Of a stretch of 64,000 nt of DNA, positions 12,390-24,440 are shown piece after piece (the stretch's first letter is position 1; each line of letters starts with the position of its first letter). The notes beneath the pieces were generated by a model, which worked only from the letters and a program-made list of their open reading frames with translations, searched no databases and was not told the origin of the DNA. The stretch is from the NCBI RefSeq assembly GCF_030445035.2, contig NC_080678.1, forward strand, positions 117,309,947 to 117,373,946, given 5' to 3'. The DNA is from Dasypus novemcinctus. Lineage: Eukaryota; Chordata; Mammalia; Cingulata; Dasypodidae. The translations under genes were made by a program, and so were the position numbers.

Positions 12390-14225
12390 GAAAGGGGCTT
12401 TGATCTGTGGTCAAAGCTTAAGGTCTTTCAGGCCACACGACATGTCAACCATGAATTCTTATCCATTCTTTTTTGAAAGGAGCTCAGCAGGCTTTCAGGA
12501 AACATGCATTTTGCTATTGCTCTTTTACAGGATGTCAGCATTTGCCTACGTTAATTTCCACATGGTCTTGATCAGGACTCTTAACAGTTAAACAAGGCTT
12601 ACTTGATTGATTCCAGCACAGAACCAGAGGGCCCAAAACGCAACCAGGACTCCTGACCTCTGTAGTGTTAGCTCTCATCTCTGGATGCTGCTCCCGGTCA
12701 GGCCTGTGTGTGCGCAAAGGACGTGGGGGAGGTTTCTGCCTTGCAGAGCTAAGTTTGGGTCTCTGTACTGCTCCCTTTTCATCTGTTTAGTTTAACCTCC
12801 AAAGTATTATACCATGTTCTCTGTGCCAAATGAAAAATGATGTTTTCACTTTGCTTCATGTATCATTCTTAATGCCAGCATAGGGGCTGGGTTGTTGGAA
12901 CACTTTACCACACTCGGCACAGAGCTCACTCTGCTTAAAGCTCCAAGAGGTACTTGGATTTAAAAAAAATCAAACTGACTGAACAATAGGATGTTGTAAA
13001 GATAAACCATTGTTTTGGAAGTTCAGCCCAGAAAGACAAGCTGGAAAAATAGGTAATGCTGAAGTGTCATTTTAGTAAATTATTTTTCCCCCCCAGAGAT
13101 GGAAGGTGGGCTATTCCTTGATGATAATTTTTAGATTATTTCTCCAAGATTTACATTTCTGTTATTCTTTAAAAATTTTTTTCCTGCCCCATGGGGTCTT
13201 CAGTCCTGGATACTCATTTCTTACAATAGTCAAAGTGACCCTTGATCCATAGAGTTTTATTTGGGCTGAAGTCAATTTCCCAGGAGAGAACACCCCAGCT
13301 TTTCCTAAAGTAGATCAGACACATCTTATCATGCTCTCTGGCCCCAGCCACCCAGGTCACTTCTCCTAATATAAAGACCTTCTTCCTCTTCCTTAAATGT
13401 GGGCACAATCAGGAATTCTTTATCCTATACATTTTTCTCTGGTGCACACATGTGTTGGTGTTTGTGCAAATGTGTGTCAGAGTGAAGAGATGATAAGGAA
13501 AGAGATATGGGAGTTGGGATCTTATGAGTTGGAAGATTTTTCTCAGAAAAGAATGTCATTTTTTATATGTTGGAGGAAGTTAGTAATATGTCACCACCGA
13601 CCTGGCCCACACCCTGCTTTGATCGACCCTTCTTCTGGGTTCTTTGCTTGATGTTTTCTGTCTTTCATAAGCCCTGTTGGCTCGGAGCTTTGTGCCATGA
13701 CCTGTGAAGTCAGGTTCTTTCAAACACAAAGCGTTCTTTAGACATGGCAGCGATTCCATGAACAGGAAGGCCTTGGAAAGCATGTGGGCTCATTAGCCAG
13801 AGGCTCAGGTTCTTTTGGATTCTTCCCCAGTCTTCATTTCCAAATTGCAAAAACAGTTTCTGTGGACTCTTCCTCACCTCATCAGAAAGGACTGTACACA
13901 AGGGAGCTTTTCCAGGGAGTCTTTGATAGTTTCTCTCCTGGGCCCTGTGGCATAACCTGGGATGTCTGAGGGTTACAGAAAGAGCAGGCATGCCATTGGC
14001 CCTGGAAAATCTAGTTTTGGCCTGACTTCAAGGAATTTGTTCTGCCTGCTTTGAAGAGCCAGTGTTGCCAGCTCAGGGACACAATGGGCTCCCCTCTCCA
14101 TGAGCTTTATGAGTAGCCTATGCCAGTGGTTCCTGATCTTGGCCATCGAGTCACCCGTTGGAACCTACAAAGGAGATCAATCCTACTCAAGACCTATCCA
14201 GCATGGTGGAATTATCATGTACAGT
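12390..14225. other. no gene recognised
   Basis: Single-copy looking AT-rich DNA with only short chance frames. Confidence 0.5.
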
Positions 14226-14228
14226 GAT

Positions 14229-14603
14229 AATGTTTTTTTTTTTTTTAAGATTTATTTATTTATTTAATTCCCCCCCTCCCCTGGTTGTCTGTTCTCTGTG
14301 TCTATTTGCTGCGTCTTGTTTCTTTGTCCGCTTCCGTTGTCCTCAGCAGCACAGTAAGTGTGGGCGGTGCCATTCCTGGGCAGGCTGCGCTTTCCTTCAT
14401 GCTGGGCGGCTCTCCCTATGGGCACACTCCCTGCGTGTGGGGCTCCTTCATGCGGGGGACACCCCCGTGTGGCAGGGCACTCCTTGCACACATCAGCACT
14501 GCGCACGGGCCAGCTCCACACAGATCAAGGAGGCCTGGGGTTTGAACTGTGGACCTCCCATGTGGTAGATGGATGCTCTAACCACTGGGCCAAGTCTGTT
14601 TCC
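14229..14603 (-). mobile_element. DAS-type SINE, antisense
   Basis: Poly-T then (TTTA)n, CCCCTCCCCTGG, the DAS body, and the antisense tRNA head ending CCACTGGGCCAAGTCTGTTTC. No clear duplication seen. Confidence 0.85.
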
Positions 14604-15699
14604 CATGTATTTTTTAAAAACCAACTCTACAGGGGATGCCTTTTCAGGCACGAGAACCAGGGACTCCTTACTTATTGACTAGGAAGTGGGGAGAAGGTGG
14701 TGGTTGGGGGATGACACTTGACTAGCACCTTCTTTCCTTCTGGTCAACTTGAACTCAGCCCCTGGCCACACAGCTTCATGGATCTGGAAACATCCTGTTG
14801 CTGGCATTGAGCCCTGGGTTCAGCAGGACACCCTAGTCCCTGTGGGGGCATTTCCCTGAGAAATGGCCCTGAGATAGAAGCTGCTTCCTGGGGGTGGGGT
14901 GCTCCTGGGACATCACAGGGGGGTTCACGACTGAAAAACTCAGCAGTTCCTCCTTGCCCACAATGGTGCCCAGGCTGTGGCCCAATGTGCATGGCAAGTG
15001 GGCAGCTCATTTCATGGCCACATAGAGTTGCCTGATAACTGCCCAGCAGAGGTTGGTGCACTCCTCAGTCCAGATCTTAACCTGGGCCTGAGTTGAGGGA
15101 CCCGTTAGCTCCTTGAGGAGTTCCTCCCTGCCCCCATTTCTCCATTTCCCTTCCCTTTACTGCAGCAGGAAAGGAAGGCGTGGGCAGTGGTGCAGAGCCA
15201 TTGATCCTTGATGGCCCATTTGGGAACATTCAAAATATGTAAGGGTTACATTAAAAAAAATCAAAATAAAAATAGCTTATGGAGTCCCAAGAGGAAAAGC
15301 AAAAAGCACACAAACAATTTCAGATTTTCTGATTTATGAAATAGGGGAATAATACTGAGAAAGTTGGCTTTGCCTTTTTGTTGCTAAAATCTTAATGATG
15401 ATGTAGCAGCACAGAGGCTACTTTCTACCTTTTTTTCATTCTTTAATTAGATAATGGGCTTCATCAAGATTCTGAGCCACAGCTGATGCCCAGGCCATCG
15501 TGGTCCCCAGGTCTAAGCGGTCCACAACAAGAGAAAATCATATACATGATTTTCAGGAAGAACAAAACTATCCCCTCTGGGGGGTTAAGTTCTGGTGCTG
15601 GAAATTCCAAATGCTGAAGGGGAATCAGAGAGCACCAGCAGACAGGTGTATCGGTTGTCTACTCACCTGGCAGATGCGTGCCTCCACCGGGTGTTTATG

Positions 15700-15940
15700 A
15701 TGGTTACCACTTAGCTAGTACTTCTCCGTGCTACCTGCTTGACCTATTATCCCTTCAATCCTTCCCACACCCCACAATGCATGTGCCCAGTTACTGTCCC
15801 TGTTTTCACATGAGAAAACAGACCCAAAGAATTAAATAACCTTTTTAAGGTCTCCCAGCTGGGAAATGGTAGAATTAGGACCCAAACCCAGGCAAGTGCA
15901 TTGCAGAAGTCACGGGTTTATCCACTGCACTGCTCTGCTC
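15700..15940 (-). repeat. MIR SINE, antisense
   Basis: ACATGAGAAAACAGACCC, GGTCTCCCAGCTGGGAAATG, GGACCCAAACCCAGG in antisense MIR order. Confidence 0.65.
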
Positions 15941-16401
15941 TTTCCTGATGTAGCAGATGACTCTGCTCGGGAAGCCCCACTGTACATAATTCCATCACGC
16001 TTGCAAACCTCGTGTTTGTTTTGGCGGGACTCTCCACTGATAGAAATCTCCCCATCTCTTTACATACAAGCTCTTAGCCTCCTGCATCTAAACCCTTTTA
16101 CTCTCTGTCCAGGTCCCAGAAACACTTGGAGAGTGTAGATTTGTCCAGGGAGTATTTTCCCCGCTTGGCTAAAGGAAGTTCTATGACTCTGTCAACTAAT
16201 ATTTGACCTTGTTGCTTCTGGCCTTTCAGTGGACTTTGTAGGCACCTGTAAGCTTTTAATTGTAGTGCTCCCTTAGTGGAAATCAACTTCCCAAGCTGTC
16301 TTCAGGAGGAGAGGGTGACCTTTAAATGCATATCTGTCATCTTAATGATGGCTAGAGTAGATGATGCTGATCAGGCTTTACAGTAGGGTACCTGTCTTTC
16401 C

Positions 16402-16840
16402 TTTTTTTTAAGGCTTTATTTTATTTATTTCTCCCCCCTGCCCATTCCCCCTATTGTCTGCTCTCTGTGTCCATTTGCTATGTGTTTTTCTGTGTCTGCT
16501 TTTATTCTCATTAGTGGCTCCAGGAACCAATCCTGGGACCTTCTGGATTGGGAGAGAGGCAATTACTCTCTTGCACTACCTCAACTCCCTGTTCTGCTAC
16601 ATTGTCTTATTTTCTCTCCTCTGTGTCTTGTGTTGGTTCATCTTGCTGCGCTAGCTCTCTCCGTTGGCTGGCACTCCTGTGCAGTGTGGATTACCTGTGC
16701 TGGGTGGCCTTCCCACACAGGGTGGCACTCAGCCTGGGCCAGCTTGCTGCATGGGCCAGCTTGCCTTCACCAGAAGGCTCTGGGCATTGAACCCTATATG
16801 GTAGAAGGGAGCCCAATTGGTTGAGCCACATCTGTTTCCA
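16402..16840 (-). mobile_element. older DAS-related SINE, antisense
   Basis: Starts with a T-rich tail and TTGTCTGCTCTCTGTGTCC and ends GAGCCACATCTGTTTCC. The middle part differs from the other copies, so it is an older or different subfamily. Confidence 0.7.
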
Positions 16841-17059
16841 CCATCCTTCCTTGATGCTCCATGTATGTACTTGGTAGAAAGAGGACCTTCCTTGAAGGAC
16901 CAAGGCTGAAGCATCAGTGAATCTCTGGGTGGAATCTTGGAGCATCATTGCGCTCATCAGAAATAGTCAACTGAGGATGCCTCTTAGAAGCATGCTCTCC
17001 TGGGCTCTTGTCTGGGCAAGATATACTGGAAACAGTGCCTGGCCTCTTGGGTGGGGGAC

Positions 17060-17215
17060 CTAAATGTAGAGACGGTGATGTATTAATGGAAAGAACATGG
17101 AATGGACTGTGGGGTTGGGGAGCTTAGAATTCAGTCTGATTCTGCTGTTCTCTTTCTCTGGCCCTCAGTTTTCTCATCTGTAAAATGAGGCCACTGAGTT
17201 AGAATCACGGTACTT
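17060..17215 (+). repeat. MIR fragment
   Basis: TTCTCATCTGTAAAATGAGG preceded by a diverged MIR core. Confidence 0.55.
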
Positions 17216-17375
17216 TTCAGAATTTTCTACTGAAAATCTTTCAGGGGAGAGAAAAATAAAGGTAAACAAGCCCTTCTCCATCCCTCCTCCCAAATTATAG
17301 GAGATTAATCCAAAGTCAGCCACTCTACACACAACATTTATTTAATAAACTTGTGTAGGTTTTTCTATGTTACTC

Positions 17376-17470
17376 CATGTTATTTTTTTAGGTACTAGGG
17401 CTGGCGATTAAACCTGAGACCTTGTATGTAGGAAGCCAGTGTGCAACCACTGAGCCACATTGGCTCCCCT
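17376..17470 (-). mobile_element. short tRNA-derived SINE, antisense
   Basis: Contains GTACTAGGGCTGGCGATTAA and ends CCACTGAGCCACATTGGCTCC, the short tRNA-like head only. Confidence 0.65.
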
Positions 17471-17477
17471 GGTTTGG

Positions 17478-17603
17478 ATTCCCCCCCCCATTAATTTGTT
17501 TGTTGTATGTTCTTTTTGTTTTTAGGAGGCACCAGGGACTGAACTTGGGACCTCCCAAATGAGAAGCGGGTGCTCAACCACTTGAGCCATATCCACTCCC
17601 CTC
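17478..17603 (-). mobile_element. short tRNA-derived SINE, antisense
   Basis: GGAGGCACCAGGGACTGAAC to CCACTTGAGCCATATCCACTC, adjacent to the previous copy. Confidence 0.7.
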
Positions 17604-19334
17604 CCTACATCTTTTAACCAATTTTATATTCTATTAGTATGTCTCCTGAGTGGCTTTGTATACTGTATCCCTCACACCATAATTCTCCTTGAGGCCTAAG
17701 TTCTGGGAGGCAAATTTTGAGGTTGGATTGGGGAGGGCAGTATATGAAAATAATTCTTCTGCTTTGACTACCTTTTCTGCATGTCTATTTTCGCATTGCT
17801 TCTAGTATTGTTTCCTCACGGACTTAACAATTATGTCAACATCTTACCTTAAAAATGCTCCACTTTTTGAAAATGTGCTCAGAGGGAGCATGTCCAGTCC
17901 CACTTCTCCCCCCAGCCTTGACCCAGCCACCTTCCCTGGGGAGAGGCATGCCCGAGACTGACATGCCTGCTTGGGGATGTTCTCCAAGGCCCCTTCCAGC
18001 TCAGCTCTGTGGGTCTGTGCGGGATTGCAAAGTTAAGATAAGCATGCCCACAGCTTTGCAGATGGCCCCACAATTATGTTCACCCAAGAGAGAAAAGAGA
18101 AATTGAGGCAGGAGAGAACAGCATGAAATCCCAGAGGGAGCGGGGGCCCTGGGAACTTCCCAGTGCTTCCAGCAGTGGAGTAAAGGCAACTCTGGCTGCT
18201 GCTGCACCCCCTGGGGCCAAGCATGGGCTAGTCTCCCATTGCAAGCACTGGGAGCGAGGCAGCCCTGACCCAGCCATGCTCAAATGGGAGCCTCTGGGAA
18301 ATGATGATCAGATCTGGGCTGGAAGCAGGGCCAGACCTCTGTCTTCTCCAAGCCATCTCCATCCCAAGCAGACACCCAGGACCTCCCCTTGGCTGTCTCT
18401 TCTTTCTCATCCTTTCTCTTTGCTCTTCCCTGGCCATGGCCATGAGCAGACCAGAGGCTAGCACCATTGCCTGGTTTGGGAAAGTCTCTTAAGGGGCTGA
18501 GGCTAGGGGTCCCTGCACAACTCCTGAATCTTACACCTTTCCTTTACACTCCATTCTTTTTCTCCTCTTAGCACCCTCATCTTCTGAAGCTGTTCTCTCT
18601 CTGAATAAACTAGCACTTAATCCTCCAGGGTTGGCAATGGAGGAAATTTCTCAACATGGACAAAATATGCCCAATGTCCCTGACTGTCCAGTTTTACCTT
18701 TCTCTTCAAAAATTGCCTGCTTATCGGTACTACCGCCAAAACTAGTTACAGGGTCACTCTTTCCCTCTAAACTTGGTGGCTCAAACTTGGATGCATAGCT
18801 TTCCCACCTTTCTCTAATTCCCTGTATCATGTTGGAATTTGATCTGGGACTTTACTAAAGACTCTGGGACAGCAAAAGTGAAGGAAACTGAGGGTAAAAG
18901 CCAGGTAGCAGCCTCCCGGCATCTAGTTTATCCCTCATAGCTCACAAATCCTCCACCGTGTCCTAGATTTGGGTTTGCCTCCATGAGATGGGACCACCCG
19001 TTTTTCCCCAGCCCACAACTAGATCATCTGCTCTTCTAGACACCCAGAACCAGGAGAGGAAGGTCAGAGAGGGAGCTGTGAGGGCCACTCCCTCCTTAGG
19101 TCAAGGCTCATCTTCTGGGTCTCCTGTTAGAAGACCTCCTCTTCCAGGGATCACTAGTGAAGGAACAAGAGCCTCCTCCCCCATTCAGGGACATTTCCTC
19201 CTGGCCCAGAGGTGCATCCCCCGACCCCCCAGGATAGTGGTGGTAGAATTCAACGTAGTTCATTCAACACCTCCAGCCAGCCTGGGAGACACCCTAAGGG
19301 CAGGACCCTTGGATTGGTCTTGGTGGAGGCAGGA

Positions 19335-19550
19335 TAAGATAGTGGCTGGACGTGGCTAACCTCAGATCACCTGCATTCTAATCCTGTCTCTGCCTCATTC
19401 GAGTTGTCCTTCTGAGAGGATATCTTAACTGCTCTATGCCTCAGTTTCCTTCTTTGCAGAATATGTGTATTTATAGTGCCTATTTCAGCATGGACAGGTA
19501 TTTGGGATTGCTGGGTTAATACATACAAGGCATTTGGAATGGTTTCTGCT
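19335..19550 (+). repeat. MIR SINE
   Basis: ATAGTGGCTGGACGTGG, CCTGTCTCTGCCTCATTC, TATGCCTCAGTTTCCTTC in MIR order. Confidence 0.65.
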
Positions 19551-20216
19551 GGTAACCATTGCCAGTGATTTATTCCGAGTGGGTCTGCTCTGTGGGTCTA
19601 ATCCTTGAGTGGCCGGTGTGGCAAGATAGTGTCACCATCCATGGCACAGCAAGGCATGTTGTAATTCTTCAGAGCCTTCATATGTGCTTCTCCTTATTAG
19701 GTCCCATCCCCTCCCTGGGGTATTAGCTCCACGAGGCAAGGCTCTTGCCCATTTAATTTGCCTCTAGAGCTTCAGTACCTAAAACCATATCCAGCCCATA
19801 GTAGATGCTCAGTAATTATTTGTTGGGGGATTGAGCCCTGCGAGTGAGTCATAGCTGGTGGTATTAACTCATTTGACAGAAGAAAAATCCAAAGCTTGGA
19901 GATACAAAAACCTCTTCTAAGGTTGCATAAGGAGCCAGCAGCAGAGCTGGGATGAGACCCCAATCTCCCACCCTGCTACACCATTGCCTCTATCAAGAGT
20001 CATACCCTCAAGTAGGCTGGTGAAGGGGCTAGAAGGTGGGTTGCTGCCAGGGCCCCTGTCTAAGAGCGTTCTCAGCCTCCACTGTAGGAGTACGTGGTGG
20101 TTTCAGTTGGGACTGCGTGGAGCCTTTAGGAGGGACAGACCTGTTCCTCCAGAGTACAGAGCCCCAGGCCTGGGCAGGGGCCTGCTCGGTTCACACAGGG
20201 TCAGGGGAGTGCAGCA

Positions 20217-20312
20217 GCCAGCTGAGGCACACCGAGCCTCGGGGCACAGCCAGCTGAGGCACACCGAGCCTCGGGGCACAGCCAGCTGAGGCACACCAGG
20301 CCTCAAGGCACC
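20217..20312. repeat. 32-bp tandem repeat, three copies
   Basis: Three copies of a unit containing GCCAGCTGAGGCACACC; the first two are identical and the third is diverged. Function unknown. Confidence 0.85.
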
Positions 20313-21989
20313 AGTTATGGATGGCCCAAAGTATCTGCCAGCCAAGGAAAAGAGAGCATCTCTACGCTGCCAGGTGATTGCAACCCCCTTGCTATAGTTT
20401 TCTTTTTTCAGTGCAAGTAGTTTGGGGGCTGATCCCAGGAAGCACCTTGGGAAGAGGGGTGGGGATGGCGATGAGGAGGCAGAGAGCACAAGGCAGCGGG
20501 TCTCAGCAGATGACTGCTGTGGGTAGGACTGAGACCAGGGGCTCTTAGGAGACAGTGTAGACCACTCATCTGAGTTTTCCCTGCAGAGGTGGTGGATAGG
20601 GCTGGGGCAGTGGCCCACCAGCTACTGTGTCCCGTGAGCCTCCCTGCAAGGGGCACTGACTCCCTGACATTTCCAGCATGCCCAGTGTGCAGGCAGGGCA
20701 GGCTCAGGTGACTTGAAAAGGCCCCAGGTGAGAACTGCAGGTGCTGGCAGCTGGAAGTCTTGTTTTGGGGTTTGGGTACGTAGTGGGGTGCTGAGGGGAC
20801 ATGGGGGGCAAACCTATAGCATCTGCCACATCTTTATTGAGTGCCTACTGTGTGATGAGTCATCATCATGGTATAGCTCCCAACCCAGAAGACTAGAACC
20901 TAGTAAATTAGAGGCAGCGGGACACCCAGTGAAGCAGGAAGGGGACATTTTAGTTGCAGCAGGTTCAAGCAGGCTTCTGGAGGAAATAGCATCTGAATCT
21001 GAATGTTGAGAAGATCCAAAATCCAGACATCTTGGGGAGCAGCATTTTAGGTGCAGGACAACCAGCGAGGAAGGCCTGAGGGGATGGAGGGCAATTGTGA
21101 AGATGAAAGGAGCTGATACCTTAGAGGACTCATGGCTTTCCATACTTTTGACCCTAGTTCTGCACCAGGCCCCCAGAGCCATAAATCCACTCCCTCTTCC
21201 AAAGTCAGTCCTTGAGAGGCCCCTGATCCAGGGGTCAGGGGAAGGGTCTGGGCTCCCCCATCTGATTACTCCCACTCCTCAGAAGCCCTTTCACCTTAGA
21301 CAAGGCCTTCAGCTCTGAGCCTTACTTTCCTCCTCTGCAAAATGGCAGGAAAAACAGTGCCTACCTTGTAGGATTGGGAAGCAGGTTGGGAGGCTCCCTT
21401 TCTCCCAGGCAGAGGAGAAGGGGTCCCCAGTGCATGTTAATCTTGTACCCTGCAAGGCTGTTGAATTTGTTTTTTACTCTATTTTCTTGTGAATTCTTTG
21501 GGATTGTCTATACAAAGGATCCTGTCATCTTGAACAGAGTTTTACTTCTTCCTTTTCAAATTGGATGACTTTTATTTCTTATTCTTGTCTAATTGCTCTG
21601 GCTAGAACTTCCAGTACAATGTTGAAGAACAGTAATGAATGCAGAAACCATTATCTTAGTCCTGATCTCAGAGGGAAAGCTTTCTGTCTTTCATCATTGA
21701 GTAAGATATTAGCTATGGCATTTTCATAAATGCCCTTTAGAATGCCAAGGAAGTTCCCCTCTCTTATTTTTTTCTAAATGTCTTCATCACAAACAGGTGC
21801 TGGATATTTTCAAATGTCTTTACTGTGTCAATTGAGATGACTGTATATATTTTTTTTCCTTCATTCTATTAATGCGGTGAATTTGTTTGATTGTTTTCTG
21901 TTGAATTAGCCTTGTATTTCTGGGATAAATCCTAGTTGGTCGTGGTGCATAATTATTTTAATATGCTATTGGATTCATTTTTTGTCTTT

Positions 21990-22120
21990 ATTTTTTTAAT
22001 ATTACATTTAAAAAATATGAGGTCCCCATATACCCCCCATCCCCCTCATCCCACTCCTCCCCCCATAACAACAATCTCCTCCATCATCATGAGACATTCA
22101 TTGCATATGGTGAATACATC
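21990..22120 (-). mobile_element. xenarthran L1 3'-end fragment
   Basis: ATATGAGGTCCCCATATACC, the C-rich run, then TGAGACATTCATTGCATATGG: the reverse complement of the 3' end seen at 7480-7570. Confidence 0.65.
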
Positions 22121-22183
22121 TCTGAGTGGATTCATTTTGTTTTGGTTTTTGCATCTACATAAGGAAAATTAGCCTGCAATTTT

Positions 22184-22187
22184 CTTT

Positions 22188-22282
<95 letters not shown>
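22184..22282. repeat. (CTTT)n microsatellite
   Basis: About 24 CTTT repeats, the likely diverged poly-A tail side of the antisense short SINE that follows at 22283-22357. Confidence 0.95.
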
Positions 22283-22357
22283 GTTGGTGCCAGGGATTGA
22301 GCCTAAGACCTCATACATGGGAAGCATGCACTCAAACCACTGAGCTACACCCAGTCC
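22283..22357 (-). mobile_element. short tRNA-derived SINE
   Basis: GGTGCCAGGGATTGAGCC, then CTCATACATGGGAAGCATG, then CACTGAGCTACACCCAGTCC. This is the antisense tRNA-like head of the short xenarthran SINE family also seen near 2310, 17380 and 17480. Confidence 0.7.
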
Positions 22358-22782
22358 CCTAGTTTTCTTTTCTTGTCATATCTTTCTCTGGTTTTCTTTT
22401 TTTTTTTTTTTTTTTAATTTTAATTTTTATTTTTTTTATTATTGACTTTGTAATAATATTACATTAAAAATATATATGTGATGAGAATAACGGTAGTCAC
22501 AAAATGACCTAGGAAGAGATCCCTCCTCTTCAAATTTGGAAGAGATTGAGAAAGTTTGGGTTAATTCTTCTTTTGAGTGTTTGGTCGAATCACCAATAAA
22601 GGCACCTGGTTCTGGACTTTTCTTTTGTCGGAGATTTTTGATTATTGATTCACTCTCTTGTTATAAGTCTGAAAAGTTCTTCTATTTTTTTTTTCTTGAG
22701 TCCATTTAGGTATACTGTGTGTTTCTAGATTTGACCTTTTCATCTAGGTTATCAGATTTGTTGGTGCATAATTGTTCATAGC

Positions 22783-23262
22783 TGTAGCAGTTTGATATGA
22801 TTTGAATTCTGAAAATAGATTATTGGATTTGTAATCTGGTCTGCACCTCGGTGTGGTTACGTTATGATTAGGGTTTTGATTGGGCCGCATCATAAGGGCA
22901 TTGAGATAAAAGGCATGGCAAAGGACAGAGTTGAGGGTTTTTTATGTTGGAATTTTGATGTTGGAGTTTGATACTGAAGCCTTAAGCTGGAGCCCCTTGA
23001 ATTAAACTCACAGAGAAAACAGAAGAAAGCCCCAGGAAGATATGAACCTGGAGCCAAGGAAGAAGCAAGATCCTGGAAGGGAGGAATCCAAGAAACCTGA
23101 ACCCTTACAGATGTCAGCAGCCATCTTGCTCCAACATGTGAAAATAGACTTTGGTGAGGGAAGTAACTTATGCTTTATGGCCTAGTATTTGTAAGGTCCT
23201 CCCCAAATAAATACCCTGTATAAACCAACCCATTTCTGACACCCCTTTGGCTGACTAATACA
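22783..23262 (+). repeat. 5' LTR of MaLR-like element
   Basis: 480 bp, aligned by eye over its whole length with 33787-34303; it lacks about 40 bp present in the other copy (near 33895-33930) and has many scattered substitutions, so it is far older than the provirus. Confidence 0.85.
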
Positions 23263-23452
23263 GAATTTGGTACCGAGGAGTGGGGAAATGCTTTTGCAAT
23301 TACTTAAATGCTGGAATGGTTTTATAAATGAGTAAGGGGTATTTTTTGGAGGAATTGTGAGATGCTTGGAAAAAAAGACCTACAATGCTTTGAAGAGACT
23401 GTTGAAAGCAATGTGGATGCTAGAGAGACTTTATGATGCCTTAGAAGTAAAT

Positions 23453-23839
23453 TGCTGAGAGTTGCTATTGTAAGTTAGCAACCCCTGCTGTGGGCTGCTA
23501 TTCTAAGTTAGCAACCCACGAGGACCGGGCGGGCTTCCACAGCTCAGCGGTGAGCCCCTAGGCCAGCGCGTAGGCCTAGGTTCTCCAGGCGTGGGGGACG
23601 GGCGGTAAAAACCACGGAGACAGCCTATGAGAATGAGCTAGTCCAATTTATTGCGGAAATACACTGGATTATATAAGGTCGGGTCAAGGGAGGGGTAGGG
23701 ATTGGGGCGGGTAAACTACGGGGCGGTAGTGGATAGGCGGAACTGTGCAGGCAGCTATGAGGTAGGCGGTGAAGGATAGCAACGGCTGGAAAAGGGAGAT
23801 AACAAAGGCTGGGAGGAGGGGTGAAGGGAGGCAGCAACA
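23453..23839 (-). repeat. provirus 3' LTR
   Basis: 387 bp with TG...CA ends and preceded on the plus side by GTAAAT. The body is nearly identical to the 5' LTR. A purine-rich stretch (ACAAAAGGAGCAAT on the minus strand, 23840-23853) lies just upstream of it in the proviral sense and is the probable polypurine tract. Confidence 0.95.
23647..23676 (-). promoter_or_regulatory. LTR TATA box and polyadenylation signal
   Basis: On the minus strand TTATATAA (23669-23676) is followed only 16 bases later by AATAAA (23647-23652). The same pair occurs in the 5' LTR at about 32223-32252. With a start site about 25-30 nt after the TATA box, the poly(A) signal would sit at or just before the start of R, so it would be present mainly in the 3' copy of transcripts. 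Confidence 0.75.
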
Positions 23840-24440
23840 ATTGCTCCTTTTGTTTTATAAAAAAAGGGTGTGAGAGAGTAGAGGGATGGGCTATGGAGGG
23901 TGAGAGAAAAAGGGGGCAGGATTGACTGGCGATGGGCAAATGACATATCATTTGGCCAGAATGTATGCATAGCCCTTAGGGTTGGTGCGTGCCGGTGCTA
24001 GATGAAATATCTAACATGATGTTGCGCACGCTTTTTTGGGGTGGATAGCGCTGTGGCTAGCTTAACTGCAAAGAATTCTCAGACGTATAGCAATAAAGGG
24101 GGGCGGAGGGTGCACCCAAGCCCTTTACGCCGAGGGAAGCGAACCCGTACCGACGGCTAAAGTCAGAGAGCTTCACAGCAAGCAGCTTCACAGGCGGGAT
24201 GTACAGTGGGAAGGGGGGTGAGGACGTGGTCGAGATTGAGGAGTGGAATTAGAGGTAGCAAGACGTTGGTAATGGATTTGCACGAAAGAGCTGAATACTG
24301 CATGGGATACAGTCTTGGCTTGATCTTTGGCAATGCTGAACACTCTCTTGATGCCCCAGGGGCCTACAGTGAGAATTAAAATGACGACAATGAGCGGACC
24401 TAGAAATGGAAGGAGGTAGGGGAGGAGGGCATGAAAAAGA

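Larger units (their letters stand above)
17605..21440. other. no gene recognised apart from MIRs and a small tandem repeat
   Basis: Moderate GC. Some frames exceed 100 codons (for example 18988-19359 and 20103-20618) but show no family motif and no phase-consistent splice partners. Confidence 0.5.

Noticed and set aside
22126-22362. frame with repeated Phe-Leu-Ser blocks
   Set aside because: Translation of the (CTTT)n microsatellite.
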